The position numbers and the translations under genes were made by a program. This document shows positions 13,318 through 21,566 of a stretch of DNA of 26,403 nt, piece after piece. The DNA is taken from assembly GCA_903889795.1 (NCBI GenBank), contig CAISYW010000054.1, positions 1 through 26,403 of the forward strand, given 5' to 3'. This DNA comes from an uncultured Chlamydiae bacterium (GTDB lineage Bacteria; Chlamydiota; Chlamydiia; Chlamydiales; SM23-39). The notes beneath the pieces were generated by a model, which saw nothing but the letters and a program-made list of their open reading frames with translations, did not search any database and was not told where the DNA came from. The number at the start of each line of letters is the position of its first letter. Position 1 is the stretch's first letter.

Positions 13318-14466
13318 TTATCTAACTGATAGAAAACCTTTTTGATCGAGAACCTTGTAAATAACTCGCAATAAATAATTATTATTAAAGCACAGAAGAT
13401 ATTTTCTTTTTCCAGGTTCTTCTGGGACAAGCATTTTTTTTTCGATGAGCATTTTAATTTGTCGGGAAATTTCAGGATTTGATTTGTTAGGGAAAAACTC
13501 TTTGATATCACTGGCTTGGATAATTTGTTTTTCTGCAACCTTTGACAGAATGATTGATTCAGTTTCTGTGATATATTTTAAAGATAAAGCTTCTTTAATA
13601 GTTGGTAGTAAAATTTCTGATTTTAGGTAATCGTAGTTAGCCAGCCTATCGACTTTATCAATCTCGTCTTTCAGTCCTTTTAGAACATAGAATACCCAAC
13701 TTAAGATGCCATTGTCAGAACCTGTGTCCGCTAGGGATAAATTATGGTAGTAATTTTCCCTGTCAATACAAAAAATAGCGGTTGGATTAATGATTCTTCC
13801 TACGTGCACATTAAAACCCTGTTTTGCGAGCATGGCATAAGTTAGAAGACGAACTGTTCGTCCGTTTCCGTTTCCAAAGGGATGAATCCACGCGAAACGA
13901 TGATGTGCGATTGCGGTTTTAATCAAGTCGTATTTCGTTTTGGTTTCTTGGTTAATGAAGCGAAATAATTCGTCCATATACTCTTCGACTTTCATCCAAT
14001 TAGGGGGTATATGTTTTGATTGGCTAATACGGACATTTTTCTTTCTGAATTGCCCTGGTGTAAGATCTCCTTCTTCTTCGGGCGGCAAACCTTCAATTAA
14101 TCGTCTATGTATTTCACTTAAAAAAGCTCGGTCGATTCTATTGTGGTCGATAGAATTTTCTACAAATTCTATTGCGCTATCTATATTTTGGATTTCTATG
14201 ATGCGATGAGGTGGTTTTTCTGGTTTTTCGAGAGTTACTTCAACGTATTCAGCTAGGGTTGTCTTATTGCCTTCTATTCGAGCTGAACCTAAACTTTCTA
14301 AGGTTTGGAAAATGTTTTTTAATTGGAAAAATACGACTTTATGGGTGCTTCCTTTTAATTGTTTTTTTCGGAGGTAGTCTAGTTCTATAATTAGATCGAC
14401 TAAATCGGATTCAAATTTAGGTTCTACCATCTGAAGGTCATAGTGCTCAAAGCTGGCCTCTGTCAT
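13318..14466 (-). CDS. Fic-domain protein (predicted AMP-transferase) with N-terminal inhibitory motif
   Basis: The 382-residue protein carries the full Fic motif HPFGNGNGRTVR at 195-206. The N-terminal SARIEGN at 61-67 is the (S/T)xxxE(G/N) inhibitory helix of class II Fic proteins. In that class the glutamate blocks ATP until relieved. The C-terminus (AEKQIIQASDIKEFFPNKSNPEISRQIKMLIEKKMLV) is a winged helix, common in Fic proteins that regulate or bind DNA. It probably AMPylates a protein hydroxyl group; the target is unknown. It is a lone leftward gene between the integrase and the relic, a typical accessory position. Toxin-like, regulatory or host-directed roles are all possible. Confidence 0.9.
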   Translation of the reverse strand: MTEASFEHYDLQMVEPKFESDLVDLIIELDYLRKKQLKGSTHKVVFFQLKNIFQTLESLGSARIEGNKTTLAEYVEVTLEKPEKPPHRIIEIQNIDSAIEFVENSIDHNRIDRAFLSEIHRRLIEGLPPEEEGDLTPGQFRKKNVRISQSKHIPPNWMKVEEYMDELFRFINQETKTKYDLIKTAIAHHRFAWIHPFGNGNGRTVRLLTYAMLAKQGFNVHVGRIINPTAIFCIDRENYYHNLSLADTGSDNGILSWVFYVLKGLKDEIDKVDRLANYDYLKSEILLPTIKEALSLKYITETESIILSKVAEKQIIQASDIKEFFPNKSNPEISRQIKMLIEKKMLVPEEPGKRKYLLCFNNNYLLRVIYKVLDQKGFLSVR

Positions 14467-14647
14467 TTTTCTCCCAGTTTATCGGAATTCAAGGTTCATG
14501 GTCTCAGGAATTCAGTCATTTATATATAACATATACAACATCAGGCATTTATTGGCAGTCATTTTTGATCGACATTTCAAGAATCTCGAAATATCATTTC
14601 CAAAAAACACTAAAATATTTGCTTTCATAGGGTTGAGTTTTGTGAAA

Positions 14648-15715
14648 TTAATCGTTATTGGGCCTTTTATTGATTAGCTCTGCAATGTTTTGGCTGAATT
14701 TCTTTGTCACTTGGACATCTAGGTGAGTGTAGCGCTGAAGCATTTGAAGAGTGCGATGCCCCATAGCTGTGGCCAGCTCGAGATTGGAGGCGCCTTGCGA
14801 GGCGGCGAGAGTGGCAAAGGTGTGTCGCATATCGTGCGCTCGACACTTTTCGATTCCTGCAATACGAAGAACCGTTTGCCAGGCTTTCTTGATGTCAATT
14901 CTTCCAAAGGCAGTCTTGCTGGCAAAGACAAGAGATTTGAGAGGTTGGCGGTCTTGGTAGAGCTTCTTGAGTTCCTCGATCACGGGGTCGGAAAGAGAAA
15001 TGCTTCGAGGTCTTCCGTTTTTCGTCTCTCGGAGACGGGCTAGATGGTTGTCAAAGTCGATATCTCTCCACTCAAGATTGAGAATTTCTCCTTGGCGCGC
15101 GCCGGTTGTTATCGAGATGAGGACGATGCAGTAAAGGTAACGAGAACGGCTTTGACGACAAGCGGATAGGAGGCGGGTGATCTCATCATGAGTGAGAACG
15201 CGATCGCGACCAGGACTTTCTTTGAGTTTTGATAGGCTCATGCAAGGGTTTTCAGTGATCCAATGGAGCTGTCTCATTGCATATCCGAAGAGAAGTGATA
15301 AAGATGCCATGTAGCGGTTGACCGTTGCGGCGGTACGCTTCTTGTTTTTTGGCGTTGGGGTTTTTGCGAATAGCTGGCGCTCTTTGCCGATGAGTTCTGG
15401 CGTAATGTGGACGAGAGCGAAGGACGCAAAACGAGACTTCCAGTAAACGAGGTGACGAAGAGTGTCTTTCGCTGAACTGTGATGCTGAAGGGCCCCATCG
15501 TTGATATAGAGATCGAAGAGTTGGGCGAAGGTGTGGATTTGATTGTGCTGATCGAACTTGAATTGACCGAGCTTGATCTTGCGCTGGATGTTTTGCATCC
15601 AGTCTTCCGCTTCTTGCTTGCGCTCGAAGGTTTCGCAAACGGTGGGATAGCCTTTGATGCGGATAACGGCTCGCCAGGAGTAGCCGTTCTTGAGTTTTCG
15701 TTTGAATATAGACAT
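14648..15715 (-). CDS. int: Tyrosine recombinase (integrase) of the element
   Basis: The 355-residue product is a phage-type integrase. Residues 1-55 form an arm-binding domain (FKRKLKNGYSWRAVIRIKG), about 60-165 the SAM-like core-binding domain and 175-345 the catalytic domain. Catalytic residues, numbered from the longer frame, are Arg209 (TTGARQGE), Lys234, His296 and Arg299 (HDMRH), His322 (GHRT) and Tyr331 (QRYTH). ATG 15715 is preferred over TTG 15721 because AAGG lies 6-7 bases before it. It sits just inside the intact tRNA and should recombine the 43-bp repeats. A TATAAT box and paired TGCACC sites lie upstream, so the protein may repress its own promoter. Confidence 0.95.
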   Translation of the reverse strand: MSIFKRKLKNGYSWRAVIRIKGYPTVCETFERKQEAEDWMQNIQRKIKLGQFKFDQHNQIHTFAQLFDLYINDGALQHHSSAKDTLRHLVYWKSRFASFALVHITPELIGKERQLFAKTPTPKNKKRTAATVNRYMASLSLLFGYAMRQLHWITENPCMSLSKLKESPGRDRVLTHDEITRLLSACRQSRSRYLYCIVLISITTGARQGEILNLEWRDIDFDNHLARLRETKNGRPRSISLSDPVIEELKKLYQDRQPLKSLVFASKTAFGRIDIKKAWQTVLRIAGIEKCRAHDMRHTFATLAASQGASNLELATAMGHRTLQMLQRYTHLDVQVTKKFSQNIAELINKRPNND

Positions 15716-15776
15716 GCCCAACCTTCAACAGTTTGTGCTGATTGAGGTTGGGTCGGTCTCGGATATTTACTTTCAG

Positions 15777-15808
15777 TGCACCGTTTTTGCACCATTTGGT
15801 AAATTATA
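15777..15808 (-). promoter_or_regulatory. Integrase promoter -10 box overlapping the likely start site with paired TGCACC arm sites
   Basis: On the reverse strand a perfect TATAAT occupies 15808-15803, with no good -35 element (GATTAA at 17 bp). Two TGCACC hexamers (15777-15782 and 15788-15793, written on the plus strand) lie where transcription would begin. The pair has the same 11-bp period as the pair in the left end. Confidence 0.55.
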
Positions 15809-15877
15809 CCGTACCGAATCGACTTTTAATCTAGCTGGTTCGTTGTTTATCCACTGTGGATTCAACGACTTATAAGT

Positions 15878-15952
<75 letters not shown>

Positions 15953-15960
15953 AGACAGTA

Positions 15961-15989
15961 ATTTTAATCCAAATTTACGGATGATTCAA
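15961..15989 (-). promoter_or_regulatory. tRNA promoter
   Basis: On the reverse strand TTGAAT (15989-15984) is followed after exactly 17 bp by TAAAAT (15966-15961), and the tRNA begins 8 bases further on. The promoter is outside the element, so integration keeps tRNA transcription intact. Confidence 0.7.
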
Positions 15990-16168
15990 AACCATAGTAC
16001 CATAACGGATTGAAATTGTTTCTGCAAGCATCGATCGGATCGATGGGGTTCAAGACGGTTCTTATCCTTGAATCTTAAAATGATACGCCTGTTAGATCCG
16101 CAGTTATGAAATTCATACAAGAGCCAAGATTTTTCATGTTTTTTGCGTGAAGGGGGGCTGGGAGCGGT
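15990..16168. other. Intergenic region with a perfect 17-base dyad
   Basis: No gene is seen here. A perfect inverted repeat, CATCGATC-G-GATCGATG, lies at 16029-16045 between the tRNA promoter and the next rightward genes. With a one-base centre it is more like a protein-binding site than a hairpin. Confidence 0.45.
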
Positions 16169-16276
16169 ATGAAATCACTCGAATTTTTTTTTGATCGCGC
16201 ATTGTCATCATCGAATAATTTTGAAATCAAACAAAATTTTTATACAACAAAGATAAATAATGGATTGCTTTTGTAA
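16169..16276 (+). CDS. Candidate 35-residue small protein
   Basis: An ATG at 16169 follows GGGAG at good spacing in a G-rich tract and opens 35 codons ending TAA. The peptide (MKSLEFFFDRALSSSNNFEI...) has no recognisable motif, with a short hydrophobic N-terminus and a polar middle. The strong ribosome site in an otherwise empty region is the main support. It could be a chance ORF or a leader. Confidence 0.25.
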   Translation: MKSLEFFFDRALSSSNNFEIKQNFYTTKINNGLLL

Positions 16277-16409
16277 GTCTTAGAAATGTTTCTTCAAATT
16301 GTTATTAATTCTGTTGAGAGTGTTCGAAAAAATAGTAACTCAGTTAGAACTATTGTATTCTGAAATGGTCGATGAAGAGTATCATAGCTGCATCTGTTCA
16401 TGGGTGTGG

Positions 16410-17630
16410 ATGAGTCAAACAAATCCTTTAAAAGCGGAGCAGCGCACGAAAAGCGCTCTCTTTTGGTCGAGCATTTTGCATGAGCCGTTGTCGACTTTGT
16501 ACGTATTTATCGCGTTCTTCTTGTATAAAGATCTGCATGCTTCGGCATTTGAGATTACTTTACTCATGATGCTGAAACCGCTCGCATCTCTACTGTCGTT
16601 TTATTGGGGATCGGGATCGAGAGGCCGCCTTCGAGCGAATGTGTTAGGCGCGGGTCTTTTGATGCGCTTGCCCTTCTTGTTGATTCCCTGGATTGATTCT
16701 GTTTGGTTTGTCATAGCCGCCGCAGTGAATTATATGCTGTTTCATCGGGCGGGCGTACCGGCCTGGATGGAGATTTTGAAGAGGAATTTACCCGACAGAA
16801 AACGCAGCCGGCTTTTTTCCTGGAGTTCGGCGTTGGGATATGGCGAAGGGGTCGTGCTGTCTCTGGCCATGGGCGCTTTGCTCGATCAGGATCCCGGCCT
16901 TTGGAAATTATTATTTGTCGGCGCGGCTCTGTTCGGAATGATCGGGACGATTATGCAGTCGAGCGTTCCGATTCTCGAAGAGGAGCGCGGACCTCGGATG
17001 AACTGGAGAGAGCAGATTGTCCGTCCCTGGCAAGACTGCTTCCGGTTGATGCGAAACCGTCAGGATTTTGCGGCTTTCCAGTGGGGCTTTATGATTTGCG
17101 GTTTTGCCGTCATGCTCATTCAGCCGGCCTTGCCGCTATTCGCTGTCGATGAGCTGGGAATTTCTTATATGCAGATGGCAGGTGCGATCTCGGTCGCTAA
17201 AGGCCTCGGCTTCGTGGTCTCTTCGCCGCTATGGGGCCGCTGGATGGAGAAGTACTCCATTCATCGAATGGCAAGCTGGGTCTTTTTGACGATCGCTCTT
17301 TTTCCCTTATTACTGGCATTGGCAAAATGGCAGCTTTGGTGGCTGTATGCGGCCTATTTCCTTTATGGAGTCGGACAGGGCGGCAGTCATTTAGTATGGA
17401 ACCTCTCCGGGCCGCACTTTGCGGGTAAAGAGGAGAGCGCTCGCTACTCCGGCGTCAATGTCGCCATGGCCGGATTGAGAGGCGCAATCGGACCGCCGCT
17501 CGGCGGTTGGCTCTCTGTGGGATGGGGTGCATTGCCTGTGCTGGGCATCGGTGCCGTTTTATGCCTATGGAGCGGAATTCGGATTCTGAAGTTTGTTCCC
17601 GGCGCTGTTCCCGTTGAACCTTCTCGATGA
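16410..17630 (+). CDS. MFS transporter
   Basis: From ATG 16410 this is a 406-residue integral membrane protein with about 11-12 hydrophobic segments. A central cytoplasmic loop (EEERGPRMNWREQIVRPWQDCFRLMRNRQ) separates the two halves of the major facilitator fold. The substrate cannot be read; efflux or uptake of a small solute at the inner membrane is expected. The frame is open upstream to a TTG at 16299, but that extension is polar and has no ribosome site. No partner gene is adjacent. GC content and codon use look like the backbone genes to its right. Confidence 0.85.
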   Translation: MSQTNPLKAEQRTKSALFWSSILHEPLSTLYVFIAFFLYKDLHASAFEITLLMMLKPLASLLSFYWGSGSRGRLRANVLGAGLLMRLPFLLIPWIDSVWFVIAAAVNYMLFHRAGVPAWMEILKRNLPDRKRSRLFSWSSALGYGEGVVLSLAMGALLDQDPGLWKLLFVGAALFGMIGTIMQSSVPILEEERGPRMNWREQIVRPWQDCFRLMRNRQDFAAFQWGFMICGFAVMLIQPALPLFAVDELGISYMQMAGAISVAKGLGFVVSSPLWGRWMEKYSIHRMASWVFLTIALFPLLLALAKWQLWWLYAAYFLYGVGQGGSHLVWNLSGPHFAGKEESARYSGVNVAMAGLRGAIGPPLGGWLSVGWGALPVLGIGAVLCLWSGIRILKFVPGAVPVEPSR

Positions 17631-17665
17631 TCTTACCTCTCTAAAATGCCCTGCAAAATAAATTA

Positions 17666-17694
17666 TTGGCAGCGAATTGCTTGTTGTGTATATA
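17666..17694 (+). promoter_or_regulatory. Promoter for the DUF1207 gene
   Basis: TTGGCA (17666-17671) and TATATA (17689-17694) are separated by exactly 17 bp, followed by AT-rich sequence and the ATG at 17728. This is a good housekeeping-sigma match. Confidence 0.6.
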
Positions 17695-17727
17695 AATAAT
17701 TTAAGACCAGAGTCGTGAGATATATTT

Positions 17728-18945
17728 ATGTATACAATTCGATCAGAAACTCTTCTTATTGCCCTCTGCGGTTGTTTTTTTTCTTATGCTTATGGCTTTG
17801 AAAATGAGCTCAGTTCCCCGGAGTCATCACGCGAGGAAGTGAGCGTTGTTTTAACGCGAAAGGATAATCTGCCGGCTGAATCGATCCATACGGCTACCGA
17901 TCCCTATTTTGAAGGGTATATTCAAGCTCTTGTCGATGTTCATTATTACGAATATCGAGTCGTAATATTGGTCAAAAATCACAAGGTTTGGCTAGCCAAT
18001 CTTCCGAAAAATCAACTGACTGCGAATAGTATCGTCTCATTCGTTAAAGATATTCCTGAAGTGAAGGAAGTCATCGTTTTGGATGGCGTCCCTCCTGAGG
18101 ATGTGGACCTGAGAGAAAAATATGTCAGACGGCCGAAAATTTCCGGCATTTGGTTTCCTCAAACGACTGAATTGTTTCAACCATTGATTGCCGACCCGCG
18201 TCAGGTTACATACACTCTTGGTTATCGTGCGGGCGATCATGTGATCGGGGTCAAATGCGTCAATATCGCTTTAGGAGACGACTTTCCGATCTATCGTTGG
18301 CTGGACGTTTTTCGCTGGCATGGAGATTTGCAAATCGGTATTGAAGCGGGAATCTGGAGCGTCTTTAATATGGACCCATCTCCGGACACCGCCGGACCTA
18401 CCGAGCTCGTCAACACTGACTTTTATGTCGGCGTTCCGATCGCTTATGCGGTTAATCAGTGGGCTTTTCGATTAAGGGGTTATCATATTTCCAGTCACTT
18501 GGGCGATGAGTTCATTGTTAATCACCCCGAAGTCACGCGTGTCAATCCGAGCATGGAAGCGATTGATTTTTATACTTCGTATCAGGCGACGGAAGGAATT
18601 CGCGTCTATGTCGGTCCCGGCGTGATCGTGCATAGCGATGAGAGCTTTCCTGAAAAACCGCCTCTCTATATTCAATATGGAACGGAAGCCCGTTTTTGGG
18701 GCTGCAAGTTTTATAAACAGCGTCTTTTCGGAACCTGTTTTTTTGCGATGCATTTTCGCAACATGCAATGGCTGGATTGGAATTTTGATGGAACGTATCG
18801 GTTAGGATATGAGTTCAGCAAGCTCGCCGGCGTGGGTCGAAAGTTTCGTTTCTATACAGGCTTTCACCAAGGATATTCGTTAGAAGGGCAGTTCCAGAAG
18901 GAACGTACTCATTATTTCGAATTTAACATGGCCTATGGTTTCTAG
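17728..18945 (+). CDS. DUF1207 family exported envelope protein
   Basis: This 405-residue protein has a signal peptide (hydrophobic residues 9-20, cleavage likely after AYG at 23; no lipobox). Residues 100-405 match the DUF1207 pattern: FQPLIADPRQVTYTLGYR, DDFPIYRW, WHGDLQIGIEAG, WAFRLRGYHISSHLGDEF, AIDFYTSYQATEGIRVYVGPG and IHSDESFP-like VHSDESFPEKP. Alternating aromatic strands and a terminal phenylalanine fit an outer-membrane beta-barrel of about 12-14 strands. Function is unknown; members are frequent in chlamydiae and other Gram-negatives. It has its own promoter and converges on the LOG-like gene with only 2 bases between stops. Confidence 0.85.
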   Translation: MYTIRSETLLIALCGCFFSYAYGFENELSSPESSREEVSVVLTRKDNLPAESIHTATDPYFEGYIQALVDVHYYEYRVVILVKNHKVWLANLPKNQLTANSIVSFVKDIPEVKEVIVLDGVPPEDVDLREKYVRRPKISGIWFPQTTELFQPLIADPRQVTYTLGYRAGDHVIGVKCVNIALGDDFPIYRWLDVFRWHGDLQIGIEAGIWSVFNMDPSPDTAGPTELVNTDFYVGVPIAYAVNQWAFRLRGYHISSHLGDEFIVNHPEVTRVNPSMEAIDFYTSYQATEGIRVYVGPGVIVHSDESFPEKPPLYIQYGTEARFWGCKFYKQRLFGTCFFAMHFRNMQWLDWNFDGTYRLGYEFSKLAGVGRKFRFYTGFHQGYSLEGQFQKERTHYFEFNMAYGF

Positions 18946-18947
18946 TG

Positions 18948-21065
18948 TCATTCGACAGAGCAAAATCCGTCATCGTAGATAGGCCCTTCTTTGCCGATGG
19001 GAAGTTCGTTATTAAAAAAACGGCGTAGGACGGATAAACCCTGACGCGCTGTTTGGATGCAATAAAAACAATTGCTGACCCATTCCGATCCTTTAATTGT
19101 TCCGCTTTCGCGATTGATTTGGAATCGCGAGGTCACTTTGCGGCGCCAGTAGGCCGTGTCGCCCAATAAGAGCACGGGAGTAATGGGGCAAGAGCCCGTT
19201 TTGCGGCGAACTTCTTCCAGTGTATATTCAAAATCCATGCCGATTCCTCCCGGAACGAAGATCGGAATATCGAGATAAAATTCGGCTTGCCGTTCGACGA
19301 GACGGTCGAGTCGATAGGTCATCTTGGCATCGATGTAGGGATTTTGATGCTGTTCATTGACGATGCCTTTGCCCTTGGATCGAAAATCGACGATGTTGGC
19401 ACAGGAGAGAATGCCGAGGGATTTGGCGACGCGGTTACTCATTTCCATGGCGCCCGGGCCCCCTCCGGTAAGAAGAGCGAGAGGAGTCTCGCGGTCGAGA
19501 AGCGGGTGGCTGACCTCAGCGCGCATCTCTAGTAGGCCGCTCAAGAGAGATTTGAGTTCCTGCTCAAAGGTCCCTTCTTGAAGATTGGAGCCGTATACTC
19601 CGAGGACGGTTGCCTTTCTAAACGTTTCGACTAAAGAAAGAGGGACAAATAGACCGGTGTCCTTATCGGATTTGAGAGTGTATTGTAGAATTTTTCTTGA
19701 GGTTTCATCGACCCAGTAGACGGGAATTCCAAATTTAGCCAGATCGACGAGCATGGCACGGTCTTCATGAGAGAAAAAGCCGTCATGGGATTGGGAAGGA
19801 AATCGGAAATAGAGTCTTTTCAGGCAACGCTGCACATCGTCATTGAGGAGCGTGCGTTTCAAGAGCGGTGTCGGAAAATGGCGGCAAAGGAGAATTCCCT
19901 GGGACGTGATGAGTCCGGATTCAATCGCTTTGAGAAATGGATAGGAGGGTTGGTGCTCGATGTATTTTTCGACGATCGATGCTTGGCGCGAAGGGTGGCT
20001 CAGGCCGGGAAATTCATGCTTATAGAAATCGCGCATGATCCAGTCTTTCGCAGACAAATTTTTCATCTGCGTGCCTTTGACGACAAAGACAGAGGCGAGA
20101 TTATTCTCCGGGCCGGGTGCTGTTCGGAAAGCTTCGAAAAGAGCATCCGGATCTTCGAGAGAAATTTGCAGTTGATCGCGGTCGGAAAAAAAGACGTGCT
20201 CTCGATGCGGTTCCAGAGTGTAGAACTCAAGAGGAATATCATCGAGGATCTGGTTGCTGGAACCAAAGAGCTCGTAGATATCGCCGGAAGCGGTCGTGTC
20301 GGGTTGCAGGACATTGGCGGTCGTATGATGATAACCCTGCGGCAGGAGCTTGTCGACGACGCGCGCGTAGACGGTTCGAATATGGAGAGGGGTGGTGCGA
20401 ACCAGCAGGATTTCATTTTCTTTGACGATGCGCGGTTGGCCGGTCGTCCAGTGGTGGTGCAGATGCAGGAGCTGCCGGGTATGGGGCAGATTTTTTATGA
20501 GTGCTTTGGCGAGTGTCGGTAAAAAGCCATAAATCGAGTTGTCGTAGGTGACAATTCCGTCTCGCAGCGAAAGAAATGCGATGGTTCGGCCTTCTATTTT
20601 TTCGAGGATCAGATCACGGCTGCCATCAAGGCCTCCTAGCGATAAGAGAGGACGTCCGCGGCGATCGGATCTTCCAAACATGCGCATTAAGTAGTCGGGG
20701 TCGCGAACGCGGCGTCGATCGTCTGCGGCGAACAGTTTGCCGATATGGGCGCCGACTTCCAAAAGATCGAGCATTGCTTTGCTGATGTCGCCGATTGCTT
20801 GCAGTTCCACCTTTACGTGCGCGCAATGGTGTTTGGGATCCAAAATATATTCAGTCCCAACTGCGTTTAATCCTAGTTGCGCCAGGGTGCTCTTTAGATT
20901 GAATAAAATGAGCGAGGGATCGATCGAGTAGCCGACGAAAGCGGGGGAAATCTCATTGATCTTGACCGTGGCAAGTTTGTGCCGTTCATCAATCGTTTCG
21001 ATCGCCTCGATTAAGCCGTCCGGCGTTACGAGATCGTAATGTTGGGGGTTGAGATAGCTTTCCAC
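18948..21065 (-). CDS. Large LOG-like Rossmann-fold protein conserved in chlamydiae
   Basis: The 705-residue protein has a C-terminal Rossmann domain with LLTGGGPGAMEM (from about 531) and FVPGGIGMDFEYTLEE (from about 603). These are the two signatures of LOG/lysine-decarboxylase-like nucleotide-binding proteins, whose second motif is normally PGGxGTxxE. Here Met-Asp replaces Thr. The first 450 or so residues match nothing I can name. LOG enzymes release cytokinin-type bases from nucleotides, or cleave other nucleotide monophosphates; whether this one does is unknown. It starts at GTG 21065, overlapping the PEBP stop by one base after AAAGGA. I recall a similar large protein beside the HIT and MYG1 genes in Chlamydia. 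Confidence 0.75.
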   Translation of the reverse strand: MESYLNPQHYDLVTPDGLIEAIETIDERHKLATVKINEISPAFVGYSIDPSLILFNLKSTLAQLGLNAVGTEYILDPKHHCAHVKVELQAIGDISKAMLDLLEVGAHIGKLFAADDRRRVRDPDYLMRMFGRSDRRGRPLLSLGGLDGSRDLILEKIEGRTIAFLSLRDGIVTYDNSIYGFLPTLAKALIKNLPHTRQLLHLHHHWTTGQPRIVKENEILLVRTTPLHIRTVYARVVDKLLPQGYHHTTANVLQPDTTASGDIYELFGSSNQILDDIPLEFYTLEPHREHVFFSDRDQLQISLEDPDALFEAFRTAPGPENNLASVFVVKGTQMKNLSAKDWIMRDFYKHEFPGLSHPSRQASIVEKYIEHQPSYPFLKAIESGLITSQGILLCRHFPTPLLKRTLLNDDVQRCLKRLYFRFPSQSHDGFFSHEDRAMLVDLAKFGIPVYWVDETSRKILQYTLKSDKDTGLFVPLSLVETFRKATVLGVYGSNLQEGTFEQELKSLLSGLLEMRAEVSHPLLDRETPLALLTGGGPGAMEMSNRVAKSLGILSCANIVDFRSKGKGIVNEQHQNPYIDAKMTYRLDRLVERQAEFYLDIPIFVPGGIGMDFEYTLEEVRRKTGSCPITPVLLLGDTAYWRRKVTSRFQINRESGTIKGSEWVSNCFYCIQTARQGLSVLRRFFNNELPIGKEGPIYDDGFCSVE

Positions 21066-21529
21066 TAATATCCTTTGCCTTTTTCGTATCGGCCCATTAA
21101 TTGCGTTTCAGCGAGAATATGGCCTTCCATCGCTTTTTCGATCTCTTTTTTTGTTGAACCTTCCTTCAATGGAAGCAAAACGTCGAGGGCGTATAGTTTG
21201 AAGAAATATCGATGCTCTCGATCGGGCGGGCAAGGACCGCCGTATTTTAAATGGCCGAAGGTTGTCTTGCCATGTATGCCGGATGTCGGCCCAACCATTT
21301 CAGGGATTTGTCGGGTGGTTGGCGAAATATTAAAAATAATCCAATGATCCCACATGCGATCTGAGCGAACATGCTCCGGCACGTCGGGATCGTCCATGAT
21401 CAGAACGAGGCTTTTGGCATTGGGCGCAACATTGGTAATCTCCAGCGGCGGGCTGATATTCGCCCCTTCGCAGGTATAGCGAGAGGGTATAATGCCTTTG
21501 TCCTTGAAAGCGGAACTGATCAATTTCAT
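21065..21529 (-). CDS. YbhB/YbcL family PEBP-like protein
   Basis: A 154-residue protein starting MKLISSAFKDKGIIPSRYTC, followed by GANISPPLEI, the DPDVP metal/anion site of the PEBP fold (MDDPDVPEHV), DHWIIFNI, GKTTFGHLKYGGPCPPD and HRYFFKLYALD. All main blocks of the Raf-kinase-inhibitor-like family are present. The biochemical role in bacteria is uncertain. ATG 21529 is chosen over an upstream TTG because GGAG lies 8 bases before it and the family starts there. The next gene, LOG-like, begins on its last base. Confidence 0.9.
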   Translation of the reverse strand: MKLISSAFKDKGIIPSRYTCEGANISPPLEITNVAPNAKSLVLIMDDPDVPEHVRSDRMWDHWIIFNISPTTRQIPEMVGPTSGIHGKTTFGHLKYGGPCPPDREHRYFFKLYALDVLLPLKEGSTKKEIEKAMEGHILAETQLMGRYEKGKGY

Positions 21530-21566
21530 AGGGGACTCCAAAGAACCAATTTTATCATACTGTTCA

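Noticed and set aside
13281..13538. 85-residue reverse ORF overlapping the end of the Fic gene
   Set aside because: Lysine-rich shadow in another frame of the Fic C-terminus.
14512..14628. 38-codon reverse ORF between the integrase and the Fic gene
   Set aside because: No ribosome site and no coding character; the AT-rich tract (TATATATAAC) more likely holds the Fic promoter.
15252..15795. Two long reverse ORFs of 158 and 173 residues overlapping the integrase N-terminus
   Set aside because: Low-complexity Ser/Arg-rich translations in the wrong frames of a well-supported integrase.
19767..20522. 251-residue forward ORF opposite the LOG-like gene
   Set aside because: Antisense frame left open by codon bias of the real gene; no motif and no ribosome site.
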